Positions 19,981-29,201 of a stretch of DNA of 64,000 nucleotides are shown in pieces. The DNA comes from Veillonellaceae bacterium SB90 (GTDB lineage Bacteria > Bacillota > Negativicutes > Selenomonadales > Selenomonadaceae). Below the pieces are notes generated by a model, which searched no databases, was not told the origin of the DNA, and saw only the letters and a list, made by a program, of their open reading frames with translations. Every line of letters starts with the position of its first letter. Position 1 is the first letter of the stretch. The position numbers and the translations under genes are program-made. The stretch lies in the NCBI GenBank assembly GCA_902364065.1, contig CABJCJ010000005.1, forward strand, positions 46,728 through 110,727, read 5' to 3'.

Positions 19981-20685
19981 TTGCGCCTGCATAAATCCAT
20001 GGGCATGGTCAAAGTCGCGGCAGCCTTGGCTATCGTCCTGCTCTTTCTCATCATCCACCTGTTGAATCCGGCTTTCCTGCCGCATCTTGCAGGTCTTCTT
20101 TCCCGCGGCGACATCAAGGAAACGGCCGAATACATCGCATCCTTCGGACCCTGGGCCATAGTCTTCAGTTTTCTGCTGACCCTGTTTGTCAATGCGCTGG
20201 GCTTCCCGCCCGCCATCATCTTCTCGACGGCCAACACGCTGATCTTCGGCATCTTCTGGGGCATCTTCCTCAGTGTCGTTGCCGAAACCGTCGGCGTGAC
20301 GCTGAGCTTCGGCCTCATGCGCTTCTTCTTCCGCGATGCGGCCGAAAAGATCATCAGCAAGCACAAGACGCTGGCAAACCTCGACAAATACAGCGGGCGC
20401 CAGGGCTTTGTCGTCATGCTGATTGCCCGCATGGTTCCCTACTTCCCGTCCATTCTCCTCAACGCGCTCGGTGCGCTCTCGGCCATGAGCTGGCGTGACT
20501 ACGTAATCTCGTCATTCGTCGGCAAGTTCCCCTCGACGGGCATCGAGGCCATCATCGGCCATGATACGATCACGCATCAGGAGGACCCGACGCGGCTCAT
20601 CGTCGTCTGCGTCTTCGCCGTCGTGCTGATTGCCGGTGCCTGGTACTATGAGAAACGCGCGGCCCGGCATGCACCGGAATCGTGA
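19981..20685 (+). CDS. TVP38/TMEM64 (VTT-domain) family membrane protein
   Basis: Integral membrane protein of the DedA/VTT superfamily, 234 residues. The conserved VTT core is visible: FVNALGFPPAIIFSTANTLIFG near residue 80, the glycine-rich EXXGVTLSFGLMRFF stretch, and ARMVPYFPSILLNALGALS near 145. Members are proposed to be lipid scramblases or flippases; the role here is not determined. TTG start 9 bases after AGGAGG. It converges with amrS, six bases away. Confidence 0.85.
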   Translation: MRLHKSMGMVKVAAALAIVLLFLIIHLLNPAFLPHLAGLLSRGDIKETAEYIASFGPWAIVFSFLLTLFVNALGFPPAIIFSTANTLIFGIFWGIFLSVVAETVGVTLSFGLMRFFFRDAAEKIISKHKTLANLDKYSGRQGFVVMLIARMVPYFPSILLNALGALSAMSWRDYVISSFVGKFPSTGIEAIIGHDTITHQEDPTRLIVVCVFAVVLIAGAWYYEKRAARHAPES

Positions 20686-20690
20686 ACGCT

Positions 20691-21545
20691 TCAGATGTTG
20701 CCGAGATGCACGTAGCGAAGGAATTTCTGAGCCACCTGCTGCAAGGTATGGAGAGTTGAAGCCAGCGTCATCGGGATATCGAGCTGATACCGTGGGAAAT
20801 AACGCGAAAGATGCAGCGGCAGTTCCCAGGAAAGCTGCGACAGCCACCGTGCTTCTGCCGCCATGTCCGCTGCGCTGTCATTTTCCCCCGGTATCACAAG
20901 CGTCGTCACTTCAACATGAACACCCTGCTCAGCCGCCATGCGAATGGCGGCTTTTGTTGTCTCAAGGCTGCCGCCGATCCAATCGTAGAATGCCTGCGTG
21001 AAGCCCTTGAGATCGATGTTGACGGCATCGACGTACGGCAGGAGCTGCAGCCAGGGCGACTCTGCAATCTGCCCGTTTGTCACGAGCACAACGGCAAGGC
21101 CGGCCTCCTTGAGGAGTCTTGCCGTGTCGTAGATGAACTCATAGCCGACGAGCGGCTCATTGTACGTGAAGGCCACGCCGATGTTGCCGGACGTCTCCTC
21201 AAGCCGCTGGGCCGCCGCCACGATTCCCTTCGGCGTCACCTGCTCCAGCGGCAGTTTTGTCCCCGCAAAGCCTTCGATGCCCGCCTGCGAGATTGTGTAA
21301 TTCTGACAGAACGGACAGCGCAGATTGCAGCCAAAGCTGCCAAGCGACAGGATATGGCTTCCTGGATGGAAATGGTAGAGCGGCTTTTTCTCGATGGGGT
21401 CAAGTGCCGCCGAAGTCAGGAGGCCGTAATTGAGCGGCCGGATGACGCCATCCTGGTTCTGCCGGGCGCGGCAGAATCCCGTCTGCCCTGCCGCCAGATG
21501 GCAGCGGTGCGGGCAAAGCGAACAGACGGCCTTTGCCTCAGACAT
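20691..21545 (-). CDS. amrS: AmmeMemoRadiSam system radical SAM enzyme
   Basis: Radical S-adenosylmethionine protein of 284 residues. It has an N-terminal cysteine pair (CSLCPHRC near residue 8) and the radical SAM cluster motif CNLRCPFC (CxxxCxxC) near residue 74, followed by the SAM-binding GG-like and Asn/Asp motifs (FTYNEPLVGYEF, VNIDLKGF). It overlaps the upstream MEMO-AMMECR1 gene by eight bases, forming the three-domain AmmeMemoRadiSam set in two genes. The system is widespread but its reaction has not been established to my knowledge. Confidence 0.92.
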   Translation of the reverse strand: MSEAKAVCSLCPHRCHLAAGQTGFCRARQNQDGVIRPLNYGLLTSAALDPIEKKPLYHFHPGSHILSLGSFGCNLRCPFCQNYTISQAGIEGFAGTKLPLEQVTPKGIVAAAQRLEETSGNIGVAFTYNEPLVGYEFIYDTARLLKEAGLAVVLVTNGQIAESPWLQLLPYVDAVNIDLKGFTQAFYDWIGGSLETTKAAIRMAAEQGVHVEVTTLVIPGENDSAADMAAEARWLSQLSWELPLHLSRYFPRYQLDIPMTLASTLHTLQQVAQKFLRYVHLGNI

Positions 21546-22926
21546 GGCGCGTCACCTCGAAACGCCAGAGCTGTACGGGCTCTCTCGCGCCGATATTGCC
21601 CTTGCGGCGGGCAATCGCGATCTGTTCATCCACACGGTCCACACCGGCGAGATCCGGCAGCAGAACGCCGCGCCGCTCACCATTCTGGACGACTACACCA
21701 TAGCGCTTGACATCAAGCTGTTTCGGTGAATCGATGGGCTCAGGCTCCGAAAGCACATCAACGTCGTAGACGAGCCTTGGAAGTTCTTCCGGCGTGACCT
21801 GCGGGAAACGCGGGTCGTGCATGCCGGCTGAAACCGCATTGTAGAGGATTTCCTCAGAGAGGTTGCGGCGTCCCGGCGCCAGCGTGCCGATACAGCCGCG
21901 CAGGCGGCCATCCTTCTTGATGGAGACAAAGCAGCCCGCACGCCTGTCCTGAAGTTCCGCGGGCAGGTCCTTCGGCAGCGGCAGGAACACATGACTCCTG
22001 ACAAACGTCTCAAGGCTCAGACGCGCGAGATGGACATATGCATCCTCGCGCTCACGGATGGCGGCAATATCGCGCACCTCCTTATCATGCAGCTGGCGGC
22101 CGATGTCGCGCGCATCGTCTTCCCCTTCTGGCGTAAAGTACGCAACACCGTAGCCGACGCCGAAGGTCCCCTCATGCGAGAGCAGTTCCGCTTTGACAGC
22201 CTGCCGATCAAGCGCTCCCGCCATAATCCAGAAGGAACGCAGGCCGCATTCCGCCGCCCCCTCGGCCAAATCAGCCGGGATTGTCAATAGGGACAGGAAA
22301 TCCGCCCGACCGAGATCTTTCGTCACTTCCTCATCAAAGACCGGTCCTTCCTTGGCAAAGCCATAAGGCCCTTCCGCCTTGAGTTTGTGCGAGAGGTCTC
22401 CGCTCGCGATGAATACGGTGCGGCGCCCCAGCTTCCCTGCCGTTTCCCTGATCAGCTGTCCCAACCGGTAGTGCCTGTCTGCTGACAGGCCGGAAAGACC
22501 GATGCGGACCACCTTGACGGGCTTTTTGAGCTCCGGCTGCAGGAAGTACAGAGGAATCATCGTACCGTGGTCGAGCGCCGGCTCCCGTTCCCCGAGAAAA
22601 CCGGCCGGCAGGTCCTCGGCCGCACAGGCATCAGCCAAGGCTTTCGAGAACGCTTCATCGTACTCCGCCCCGATTCTGACCTCCGGGCAGCGGAACGCAC
22701 CGAAATCTCCCTCCGCCTTCTCGCCCGGCGAGATATGGAAATAATCGCTGTACATCGTCGCATGCGGACTCGTGATGACGACGGTATCCGGCTCCAGTGA
22801 CGCCGCACGCTTCATGACCTCGCGGTACGCTGCTGTCGTCTTTGCAATCTTTTCTTCTTCTCCCCTGCCGATTTCCGGCAGGATGATAGGCGGATGCGGC
22901 ACCGCCATCGCAGCCACGATTGCCAT
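21538..22926 (-). CDS. fused MEMO (AmrB)-AMMECR1 (AmrA) protein
   Basis: A 462-residue fusion. Residues about 1-265 form a MEMO/LigB-like domain (MAVPHPPIILPEIGRG, ITSPHATMYSDYFHIS, ALDHGTMIPLYFL, FIASGDLSHKL) with histidines positioned as in extradiol dioxygenases. Residues about 285-462 form the AMMECR1 domain, including GCFVSIKKDGRLRGCIGTL near 335. ATG start. It is followed with an 8-bp overlap by the radical SAM gene, so the two products are probably made together. The biochemical function of the domains is unknown. Confidence 0.93.
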   Translation of the reverse strand: MAIVAAMAVPHPPIILPEIGRGEEEKIAKTTAAYREVMKRAASLEPDTVVITSPHATMYSDYFHISPGEKAEGDFGAFRCPEVRIGAEYDEAFSKALADACAAEDLPAGFLGEREPALDHGTMIPLYFLQPELKKPVKVVRIGLSGLSADRHYRLGQLIRETAGKLGRRTVFIASGDLSHKLKAEGPYGFAKEGPVFDEEVTKDLGRADFLSLLTIPADLAEGAAECGLRSFWIMAGALDRQAVKAELLSHEGTFGVGYGVAYFTPEGEDDARDIGRQLHDKEVRDIAAIREREDAYVHLARLSLETFVRSHVFLPLPKDLPAELQDRRAGCFVSIKKDGRLRGCIGTLAPGRRNLSEEILYNAVSAGMHDPRFPQVTPEELPRLVYDVDVLSEPEPIDSPKQLDVKRYGVVVQNGERRGVLLPDLAGVDRVDEQIAIARRKGNIGAREPVQLWRFEVTRHV

Positions 22927-23071
22927 AAAAATCCCTCCATTCCATAAATTGAACGTCCTTATACAAATTCATTACTATGTTACTATTACGAGAAAATTCC
23001 CAAAAATCCTGCCACAGTCAGGTAAAACCTGTTTTCCAAGATGTTTTACAGAACGTCGCGTTATGCTCTTA

Positions 23072-23088
23072 TGCTATAATGCTATAAT
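23072..23088 (+). promoter_or_regulatory. tandem extended -10 elements upstream of the phosphoesterase
   Basis: TGCTATAAT occurs twice back to back, with TATAAT at 23075-23080 and 23083-23088, both with the TGn extension. The doubling offsets possible transcription starts by eight bases, about 30 bases ahead of the start codon. Confidence 0.55.
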
Positions 23089-23113
23089 AGAAACAAAACA
23101 AAGAAGGATTGCG

Positions 23114-24379
23114 TTGAACAAAATGACCAGAAGAACATTCATCCAAATCTGTGCCACCGCGCTGATGGCACTGGGATTGGGACGTTATATACCAGCGGGA
23201 GCAGCCGGCCGCATCATCAGATACCCGCGCCAGATCATCACCGGGGATTCTGCCACGAGCCGCACCGTCATGTGGCAGGCAGACGGCGGCCGCCAGGGCG
23301 CAGCTTTCGTGCTGACCACTCCGGACGGCCGGCAGAAGTCTTTTTCCCCTGAAGCAAATACCCTGCTGCAGGATGACACGATCACGACCTTCTACACCGT
23401 GCGTCTCAGCAATCTGACGCCAGGTACGCATTACGAGGGCAGTATCCGGATGGCAGACGAGGCGCTGGCGCTGCCGGTCGTGACGGCTGCCAGCGGGCTC
23501 TCTTCCTTCGAAGCCCTGCTCATCGATGACTCACAGTGCGGCGAAACGTATGAACCCTTTGCTCAGCTGCTGGCAAAGATACTCGCACGCCACCCCCAGG
23601 CCGCTTTCCTCGCCGATATCGGCGACCTCACGGACAACGGTCAGTCCGCCTGGCACTGGGACAGCTTCCTTTCCGTGCTCACGGCCGGCCATGCCAAAGA
23701 TATCCCGTTCGCCCCCGTAATGGGCAATCATGAGTGCTACGGGCTTGACTGGCAGTTTGCCCTGCCGCGCCGCTATCTCGCTGCCTTTGCCGTGCCTGAC
23801 AACGGCAGCAGGGATTTTTCCGGCTACTATTATTCGTTTGACTACGGCCCCGCCCATTTCATCGTGCTCAATACACAGTTTGAAGAGCTCGACGGCCTGA
23901 AGCCCGGTCTGCTGCAGGAGGAGCTGCTCTGGCTCAAGCACGATGCCACGGCCACAAAACAGCCCTGGAAAATCGTCTTGATGCACAAGGATGTCATCGC
24001 CTATGACGAATACCAGCCGGGCACGGGCCATGCTGGCGGCATCAGCGATGTCGGCCACGACTTCATGAAGGCGTTCGACGCGCTCGGCATCGACCTCGTG
24101 CTCACGGGCCACATGCACACGTACCGCAACCGCGGCCATATCTACGACGAAACGCCTTCTGACCACGGCCCCACCTACCTGATGTTCGGCCCCGCGGGTA
24201 ACGAGCGCTACACCGTGCCGCCCGACACGACCTTCGACAAGGTCAGCCTCGACCAGGCGAACCCCAATACCTATCGCAACTACATGACGCTTGCCGTCAC
24301 GCCTGCAAAGCTCATCGCCACCTGTCACCTCGAGGACGGCGCCACCGTCGACCGCGTCGTGCTCACAAAAGATGCATGA
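23114..24379 (+). CDS. Tat-exported metallophosphoesterase with N-terminal Fn3-like domain
   Basis: Periplasmic phosphoesterase of 421 residues. The N-terminus MNKMTRRTFIQICATALMAL has a twin-arginine motif (TRRTFIQ) and an h-region ending around AAG. Residues about 35-130 resemble the fibronectin-like domain found ahead of purple acid phosphatases. The catalytic domain shows DIGDLTDNG, VMGNHECYG, LMHKDV and TGHMHTYRN, the dinuclear metal ligands of the family. I choose TTG 23114, five bases after GAAGGA, over the ATG nine bases later. The open frame upstream to 22772 lacks any ribosome site. Confidence 0.88.
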   Translation: MNKMTRRTFIQICATALMALGLGRYIPAGAAGRIIRYPRQIITGDSATSRTVMWQADGGRQGAAFVLTTPDGRQKSFSPEANTLLQDDTITTFYTVRLSNLTPGTHYEGSIRMADEALALPVVTAASGLSSFEALLIDDSQCGETYEPFAQLLAKILARHPQAAFLADIGDLTDNGQSAWHWDSFLSVLTAGHAKDIPFAPVMGNHECYGLDWQFALPRRYLAAFAVPDNGSRDFSGYYYSFDYGPAHFIVLNTQFEELDGLKPGLLQEELLWLKHDATATKQPWKIVLMHKDVIAYDEYQPGTGHAGGISDVGHDFMKAFDALGIDLVLTGHMHTYRNRGHIYDETPSDHGPTYLMFGPAGNERYTVPPDTTFDKVSLDQANPNTYRNYMTLAVTPAKLIATCHLEDGATVDRVVLTKDA

Positions 24380-24398
24380 GGATGCGCCCCCATGCGAC

Positions 24399-24442
24399 AA
24401 AATCCGCAAGACAGATCATGACAATCGTCTTGCGGATTTTTT
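24399..24442. terminator. bidirectional terminator
   Basis: Arms AAAATCCGCAAGAC (24399-24412) and GTCTTGCGGATTTT (24427-24440) are perfectly complementary and flanked by A and T runs. It can end both the plus-strand phosphoesterase transcript and the minus-strand aldo/keto reductase operon. Confidence 0.9.
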
Positions 24443-24457
24443 GTCTTATCGGAACGC

Positions 24458-25309
24458 TTAGTCCTCAAACGGCAGGTGCATCGAGGCATACTTCTCTTCT
24501 TGAGCGGCGTCGGCCGTGTAGTAGCGCTTCTTGCCGTCGAGCGCAGCAATCTCGGTCATCTCATCCGGCGTCAGTGCAAAGTCGAACAGGTCGATGTTCG
24601 AGCGCAGGTGGTCGGGGTTCTTCGTGCCGGGGATCGTGATGAAGCCCTTCTGCACAGCCCAGCGCAGGACGACCTGCACCGTGCTCTTGTGGTACTTCGC
24701 GGCAAGGCGCGTGAAGATTGGCTCCTGCAGAAGGCCCTTGTCGCCGTGGCCGAGCGGATACCAGCCCATGAGCTTCGTGCCGTACTCTTTGAGGCGTTCC
24801 AGCGTCTCATGCTGGATGCAGTACGGATGCGTCTCGAGCTGGATGACATGCGGCTTGACCGTAGCAGTAGCAAGCAGGCGCTCGAGCTTCTCGCCGTGGA
24901 TATTCGAGATGCCGAGTGAGCGGGCCTTGCCCGCCTGATAGGCGCGCTCGATGTTATGGTAGCCCGCGAGAAAATTGCCGGCCGGCTGGTGGATGAAGAG
25001 CAGGTCGACGTACGTGACGCCAAGGCGCTCGAGCGTCTTCTCCACCGCATCGTCCTTCTCGTAGAGCGTCGGCCAGAGCTTCGTCGAGAGGAAGAACTCC
25101 TCGCGCTTCACGAGGCCTTCATCCAACGCACGTTTGAGGCCTTTACCAACAGCTTCCTCATTCATATAGGCATTTGCCGTATCGATGAGACGGTAGCCCG
25201 CCTTGATGCCTTCGTAGACCGAGCGCTCGGTATCCTCCGGGCTGATCAGGAACGTGCCGAGGCCCAGAAGAGGCACCTTGACGCCATTGCTCAGATTCGT
25301 GTAATCCAT
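24458..25309 (-). CDS. aldo/keto reductase (AKR5-like)
   Basis: NADPH-dependent carbonyl reductase with a TIM-barrel fold, 283 residues. The family residues are visible: GLGTFLISPEDT at the N-terminus, the catalytic aspartate in RLIDTANAYMNEEAVG, the lysine in FLSTKLWP and the histidine in LLFIHQP. The C-terminal cofactor region has TIPGTKNPDHLRSNIDLFDF. It is the last gene of a four-gene minus-strand unit that begins with the flavodoxin-like gene at 29114 and is probably driven by the promoter at 29202-29256. Confidence 0.92.
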   Translation of the reverse strand: MDYTNLSNGVKVPLLGLGTFLISPEDTERSVYEGIKAGYRLIDTANAYMNEEAVGKGLKRALDEGLVKREEFFLSTKLWPTLYEKDDAVEKTLERLGVTYVDLLFIHQPAGNFLAGYHNIERAYQAGKARSLGISNIHGEKLERLLATATVKPHVIQLETHPYCIQHETLERLKEYGTKLMGWYPLGHGDKGLLQEPIFTRLAAKYHKSTVQVVLRWAVQKGFITIPGTKNPDHLRSNIDLFDFALTPDEMTEIAALDGKKRYYTADAAQEEKYASMHLPFED

Positions 25310-25360
25310 TCTTGTGATGCTCCCTTTCTATCTTCTCGATGACCTATGTCTCAATGTATC

Positions 25361-27496
25361 TCAGCGGAACGGCTTGACCTTGCTCACGGCATCGGCAAGC
25401 GTGATGGGCTTCTCGCCATGGTCGCAGTCGAGAAAGACATAGCGGTCGCGGCCCATGCCGAGCTCTTTCATGTAGCTGAGCTGGCGCAGGCCGTGGCGCG
25501 TCTCCATTCGCTCAACGAGATCGTGGCGGTAATGCTCCGGCAGCGCGTAGACGAGGTCGACAGACGCCTGATCGATGGCGAGGATGTCGGTCGAAGCTAG
25601 GATGCCGATGTTCGGCGTGGTCGGCTTCGCGGCCGTCGTGCCCGCGCAGTCGCAATCCACCGACATGTTGCGCAGCACATTGATGTAGGCGATGTGATCG
25701 CCGAAATGGTCTACCGTCGCCTTCGACGACTCCGTAATGCGCTCCATGAGCATTTCCTTCCCCATAGCCCACTGCTCGGATTCGGAGCCCGTATGGATCA
25801 TCTTCTTGCCGATACGGCCGTCCGCGCAGCCGATGCCGATGTTCTTGTTGGAGCCACCGAAGCCGCCCATCTTGTGGCCCTTGAAATGTGTGAGCACGAG
25901 CAGCGAGTCGTAATCCAAGAGATGCGCGCCGACGGACATCTCCGTGAACCACTTGCCGCCCTTGACGGGCAGCATGGCCGTGCCGGACTCATCCATGATA
26001 TCGACGGGCGCGAAGTCCCAGCCGTTGATGGTCAACGTCTTCCTGTGCTGCTCCGTCGTGTAGCGGTCGCCCTGATAATAGGTGTTCGTCTCGACAATCT
26101 TCGCCTCAGGCAGATCCTTCGCGATGAGCTTCTTGACCCACGGCCGCGGGATGATATTCGGCCCGTGCGGCTCGCCCGTGTGCAGCTTGATGCCGACGCG
26201 CCCCGTGATGTTTGACGCAATCTTCTCATACAGCTTGAGCAGTCCGGCGGCCGATAGGTCGCGCGTGAAATAGACGACCGATTCGCTGCCCTGACGGTCC
26301 TGCGGTGCTTCGTAATGGTCACCACCAGTCCCCGGCTCCGCCTTCGCCAATTCTTCTTCTTTGCCCTCCGCCTTCTTGATTTCGTCCGACGAGAAACCCG
26401 GCATGACCGCTGCTGCGGCCACCAACCCCGCCATCTTCACAAAACTGCGTCTCGAAAACTTGTCCATGACAAACACCCACTTTCTGCAACCAGCAATCTT
26501 TATTTCCTCATCTTGCTGCATAGCCGCCAAATACTTCAAAATCCATTCCATCGAGTCCGTGTCGATGCGCGCCACTTCATCCGCCGTCAGCTCGACGTCG
26601 GCTGCCGCGAGGTTCTCCTTCAGGCGGCTGAGCTTGCGCGAGCCCGGGATGGGAACGATGTACGGCTTCTTAGCGAGCATCCAGGCGAGCGAGAGCTGGC
26701 CGAGCGTCGCTTTCTTCTCTTCTGCGATCCCCGTCAGGAAGTCGAGGAGCTTCTTGCCCTTCTCGTAGCCTTCCTCGGAATACTGCGGCATCTGCTTGCG
26801 GTAGTCCTGACTGCCCTCGAACTTCGTCTTCGGCGAGTACTTGCCCGTCAGGAAGCCGTTGGCCATCGGCGAGAACGCGACGAACGTTATGCCGAGCTCC
26901 TCGCAGACAGGGAACAGCGACTCATGCCAGCGCGCCATCATCGAATAGCGGTTCTCGATGGCTGTGACCGGGCAGACAGCGTTCGCACGGCGCAGGTATT
27001 CCTCAGTCGTCTCCGAGATGCCCCAGGCGCGGATCTTCCCTTCCTTGATGAGCTCTTTCATCGTGGCGGCCACGACCTCCGGCTCCACCTTCGGGTCGAT
27101 GCGATGCTGGTAGTAGAGGTCGACGTAGTCCGTGCCAAGGCGGCGCAGGCTGCCTTCGATGCTCTTGCGGATGGCCGTCGGACTGCTGTCGAGCGAGAGC
27201 GTGCGGTCTTCATTGTGGTAAACGCCCATCTTCGTCGCGATGACGACTTTGTCGCGAATACCCTGGAGCGCCTTGCCCACGAGCTCCTCATTGTACGAGG
27301 TCGAGCCGTCCGGCAATACACCCGTATAGCACTCCGCCGTATCGAAGAAATCATAGCCGGCCTCTGCTGCCTCGCGCAGCGTGCGGACAGCCTGCTCCTT
27401 TGCGACCGGCTCACCCATCGCATGACTGAAGCCCATGCAGCCGAGGCCGACTGGATTGACGAATACATTGCTTCGTCCCAAACGTCTCTTTTCCAT
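25361..27496 (-). CDS. in-frame fusion: aldo/keto reductase + Tat-signal DUF362 protein
   Basis: A single 711-residue frame. Residues 1 to about 330 are a complete aldo/keto reductase (GLGCMGFSHAMGE, FFDTAECYTG, VIATKMGVYH, YYQHRIDP, IPGSRKLSRLKENLAA). At residue 344 (ATG 26465-26467) a perfect Tat signal peptide begins, MDKFSRRSFVKMAGLVAA, followed by a DUF362 domain (GIKLHTGEPHGPNIIPR, HFKGHKMGGFGGSNKNIGIG). No stop codon separates the parts, yet a Tat signal can only work at an N-terminus. Either translation also initiates internally (only a weak AGTGGGTG precedes 26467), or the reductase lost its stop by a small indel: a TGA lies in another frame just before the junction. The DUF362 product alone would be 368 residues. 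Confidence 0.85.
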   Translation of the reverse strand: MEKRRLGRSNVFVNPVGLGCMGFSHAMGEPVAKEQAVRTLREAAEAGYDFFDTAECYTGVLPDGSTSYNEELVGKALQGIRDKVVIATKMGVYHNEDRTLSLDSSPTAIRKSIEGSLRRLGTDYVDLYYQHRIDPKVEPEVVAATMKELIKEGKIRAWGISETTEEYLRRANAVCPVTAIENRYSMMARWHESLFPVCEELGITFVAFSPMANGFLTGKYSPKTKFEGSQDYRKQMPQYSEEGYEKGKKLLDFLTGIAEEKKATLGQLSLAWMLAKKPYIVPIPGSRKLSRLKENLAAADVELTADEVARIDTDSMEWILKYLAAMQQDEEIKIAGCRKWVFVMDKFSRRSFVKMAGLVAAAAVMPGFSSDEIKKAEGKEEELAKAEPGTGGDHYEAPQDRQGSESVVYFTRDLSAAGLLKLYEKIASNITGRVGIKLHTGEPHGPNIIPRPWVKKLIAKDLPEAKIVETNTYYQGDRYTTEQHRKTLTINGWDFAPVDIMDESGTAMLPVKGGKWFTEMSVGAHLLDYDSLLVLTHFKGHKMGGFGGSNKNIGIGCADGRIGKKMIHTGSESEQWAMGKEMLMERITESSKATVDHFGDHIAYINVLRNMSVDCDCAGTTAAKPTTPNIGILASTDILAIDQASVDLVYALPEHYRHDLVERMETRHGLRQLSYMKELGMGRDRYVFLDCDHGEKPITLADAVSKVKPFR
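26388..26467 (-). other. internal Tat signal-peptide segment within the fusion frame
   Basis: Codons 344-370 of the fused frame encode a twin-arginine leader (FSRRSFVKMAG, then a hydrophobic Ala/Val run ending near MPGFSS). This marks the likely original start of the exported DUF362 gene. Confidence 0.8.
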
Positions 27497-27537
27497 CTAT
27501 ATCGATCTCCTGTTCTCTTTCTTTCAAGACCATTATC

Positions 27538-28638
27538 TCAACGGTCAAGCTTGCGTTCGTGCATCCACTTGACCATTACATCGGCGACCGCGCGGTTGTT
27601 GAGGTCAGCCATCATGAAGTGCGTGCTGCCCTTGATGCCGATGTCCGGCAGCGAGACGACGCTGACATCCGCACCGTAGGAACGCATGACTGCCTCCCAC
27701 TTCTTGGCGAGATTCCAGCGCACGCGCCAGTTGTCCTGGCCCCAGTTCGCGACCGGCGTATCTCCCTTCGGGATGTTGTCGCCGAAGTAGATGACCGTCG
27801 GGATCTTCGTCAGCTGCAGGAAGTCTTCCATCGAGACTTCCATCGGCGTGGCCGGGAATGGGCTCGTCGTCTTCTCGACGGCCGGCGCCTGTCCCTTCGG
27901 GAACGGGAACGCACCCGGCTCCAGCGAAATGATGCCCTTGACGTGCTCCGACTGGATGCCCGTCAGCCAGCCAGGGCCGCCGCCAGCCGAATGCGTGACG
28001 AGCACGCCGTCACCGGCCTTATCCATGACAGCCGTCATCGCATCGGCGACGACCTGCTGGTCAAACGGCGCCGTATCCGGCGTCATCGCATGGAAGAACT
28101 GCTCCTCGGCTTCCTTGGTGCGCGGTACAGCGACATTGTCGTACGTATTGGGCCACTCGCCGATGCGGAACATGTTGAACCAGAGCTGGTCATCCGGCTG
28201 TGCTGAGACCGTGCCCGGGGTCGTGCGGCGGCCGGCCTTGCCGCGGCCCGGTTCATCCACGACGTACGTCTTGTACCCCTTCTCAAGGAAAATATTCTGG
28301 AAGCCATCGCGCCCGTCCGGCGTCGTCTCCCAGGTCTTCCCCGACTGGCCGTAGCCGTGCAGGAAGACCATGCTCGTCTTCTTGGCCTTGACCGGCTTCT
28401 GGTAGAACACGTAAGCGTGATCCCCATGCAGCGTCTCGCCGGCGAAGTCCGTCGGCTTCGTGCCGTCATACGTGCCCGGTGCCGTCACCGTCTTGCCGCC
28501 AGCCATGAAACTGCCCTGGTCCTCAATCGTCACCGGATGCTGCATGGCAGAGGCCGGCTGATACGAGAAGCCGAAGCTGCCAAAACCCGCGAGCATCAGG
28601 GCTACCGCTGCTTTCTTCCAATAGTTCATCGGTTTCAT
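27538..28638 (-). CDS. secreted alpha/beta hydrolase
   Basis: Exported hydrolase of 366 residues. The start at ATG 28636-28638 follows GGAG by seven bases and gives MKPMNYWKKAAVALMLAGFG, a classic Sec signal with a likely cleavage after PASA. The hydrolase fold shows the oxyanion segment MVFLHGYGQSGKTW, the nucleophile elbow VLVTHSAGGGPGW (HSAGG), an acidic residue region VIYFGDNIP and a late histidine in GSTHFMMADLN. The substrate is unknown. It is cotranscribed with the flavodoxin-like gene just upstream and the reductase genes downstream. Confidence 0.88.
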   Translation of the reverse strand: MKPMNYWKKAAVALMLAGFGSFGFSYQPASAMQHPVTIEDQGSFMAGGKTVTAPGTYDGTKPTDFAGETLHGDHAYVFYQKPVKAKKTSMVFLHGYGQSGKTWETTPDGRDGFQNIFLEKGYKTYVVDEPGRGKAGRRTTPGTVSAQPDDQLWFNMFRIGEWPNTYDNVAVPRTKEAEEQFFHAMTPDTAPFDQQVVADAMTAVMDKAGDGVLVTHSAGGGPGWLTGIQSEHVKGIISLEPGAFPFPKGQAPAVEKTTSPFPATPMEVSMEDFLQLTKIPTVIYFGDNIPKGDTPVANWGQDNWRVRWNLAKKWEAVMRSYGADVSVVSLPDIGIKGSTHFMMADLNNRAVADVMVKWMHERKLDR

Positions 28639-28667
28639 CAAAAGACTCCGTTCTCTCCAGCCACGCC

Positions 28668-29114
28668 TCAAAGCTTCTGTGCCAGTTGCTCGGCTTCGCG
28701 GCGGTTCGTGGCCATGCCTCCATATGCATAGCCGTACATCGAGGCGAAGCGCTTCATCGTGTAGTCACCGGCTTCGAGCATCCACTTTTCCGGAGCGGCG
28801 CCCTGGAACAGGAAGAAGCACTTGCCGTGCAGGCTGCCCTCGGCAACGGGGCCGTAGAAGCGGTCGAGCAGCGTGCGCACCGAGCCGCAGATGTTGTGCC
28901 AGTAGACTGGAGAGCCGATGACGAGCACGTCTGCCTCGCGGATCTTTGCCAGGACTTCCTCGAGCTGGTCACCTGGCAAATCCTGTCCGTAGACGTTGAT
29001 TCGGTAGTCCGTCAGCATCAGCGTCTCGTATTCGTGGCCGACGAGCAGTGCCTTTGCCAGATTTGCCGTATTGCCCTCGCGGTTCGGGCTGCCATTGATA
29101 AATAAGATTTTCAT
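28668..29114 (-). CDS. flavodoxin-like NAD(P)H-dependent FMN reductase
   Basis: Small flavoprotein of 148 residues. The FMN phosphate loop INGSPNREGNTANLAKAL is at the N-terminus, ADVLVIGSPVYWHNICGSV in the middle and a short C-terminal helix. Start ATG 29112-29114, nine bases after AGGAGA. It is the first gene of the unit running to 24458 and sits just downstream of the repeated promoter element at 29202-29256. Confidence 0.88.
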   Translation of the reverse strand: MKILFINGSPNREGNTANLAKALLVGHEYETLMLTDYRINVYGQDLPGDQLEEVLAKIREADVLVIGSPVYWHNICGSVRTLLDRFYGPVAEGSLHGKCFFLFQGAAPEKWMLEAGDYTMKRFASMYGYAYGGMATNRREAEQLAQKL

Positions 29115-29201
29115 ATCCAAACATCTCCTATCGAAATCTTGTCGATTCTTTGCTTATCGTCTGCAGAGGATCGGCCGCCCCGCCATCCCTCAACTGTCTT
29201 C

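Noticed and set aside
22772..23113. Upstream extension of the metallophosphoesterase frame
   Set aside because: It overlaps the divergent MEMO-AMMECR1 gene and promoter, and the true protein starts with a Tat signal at 23114.
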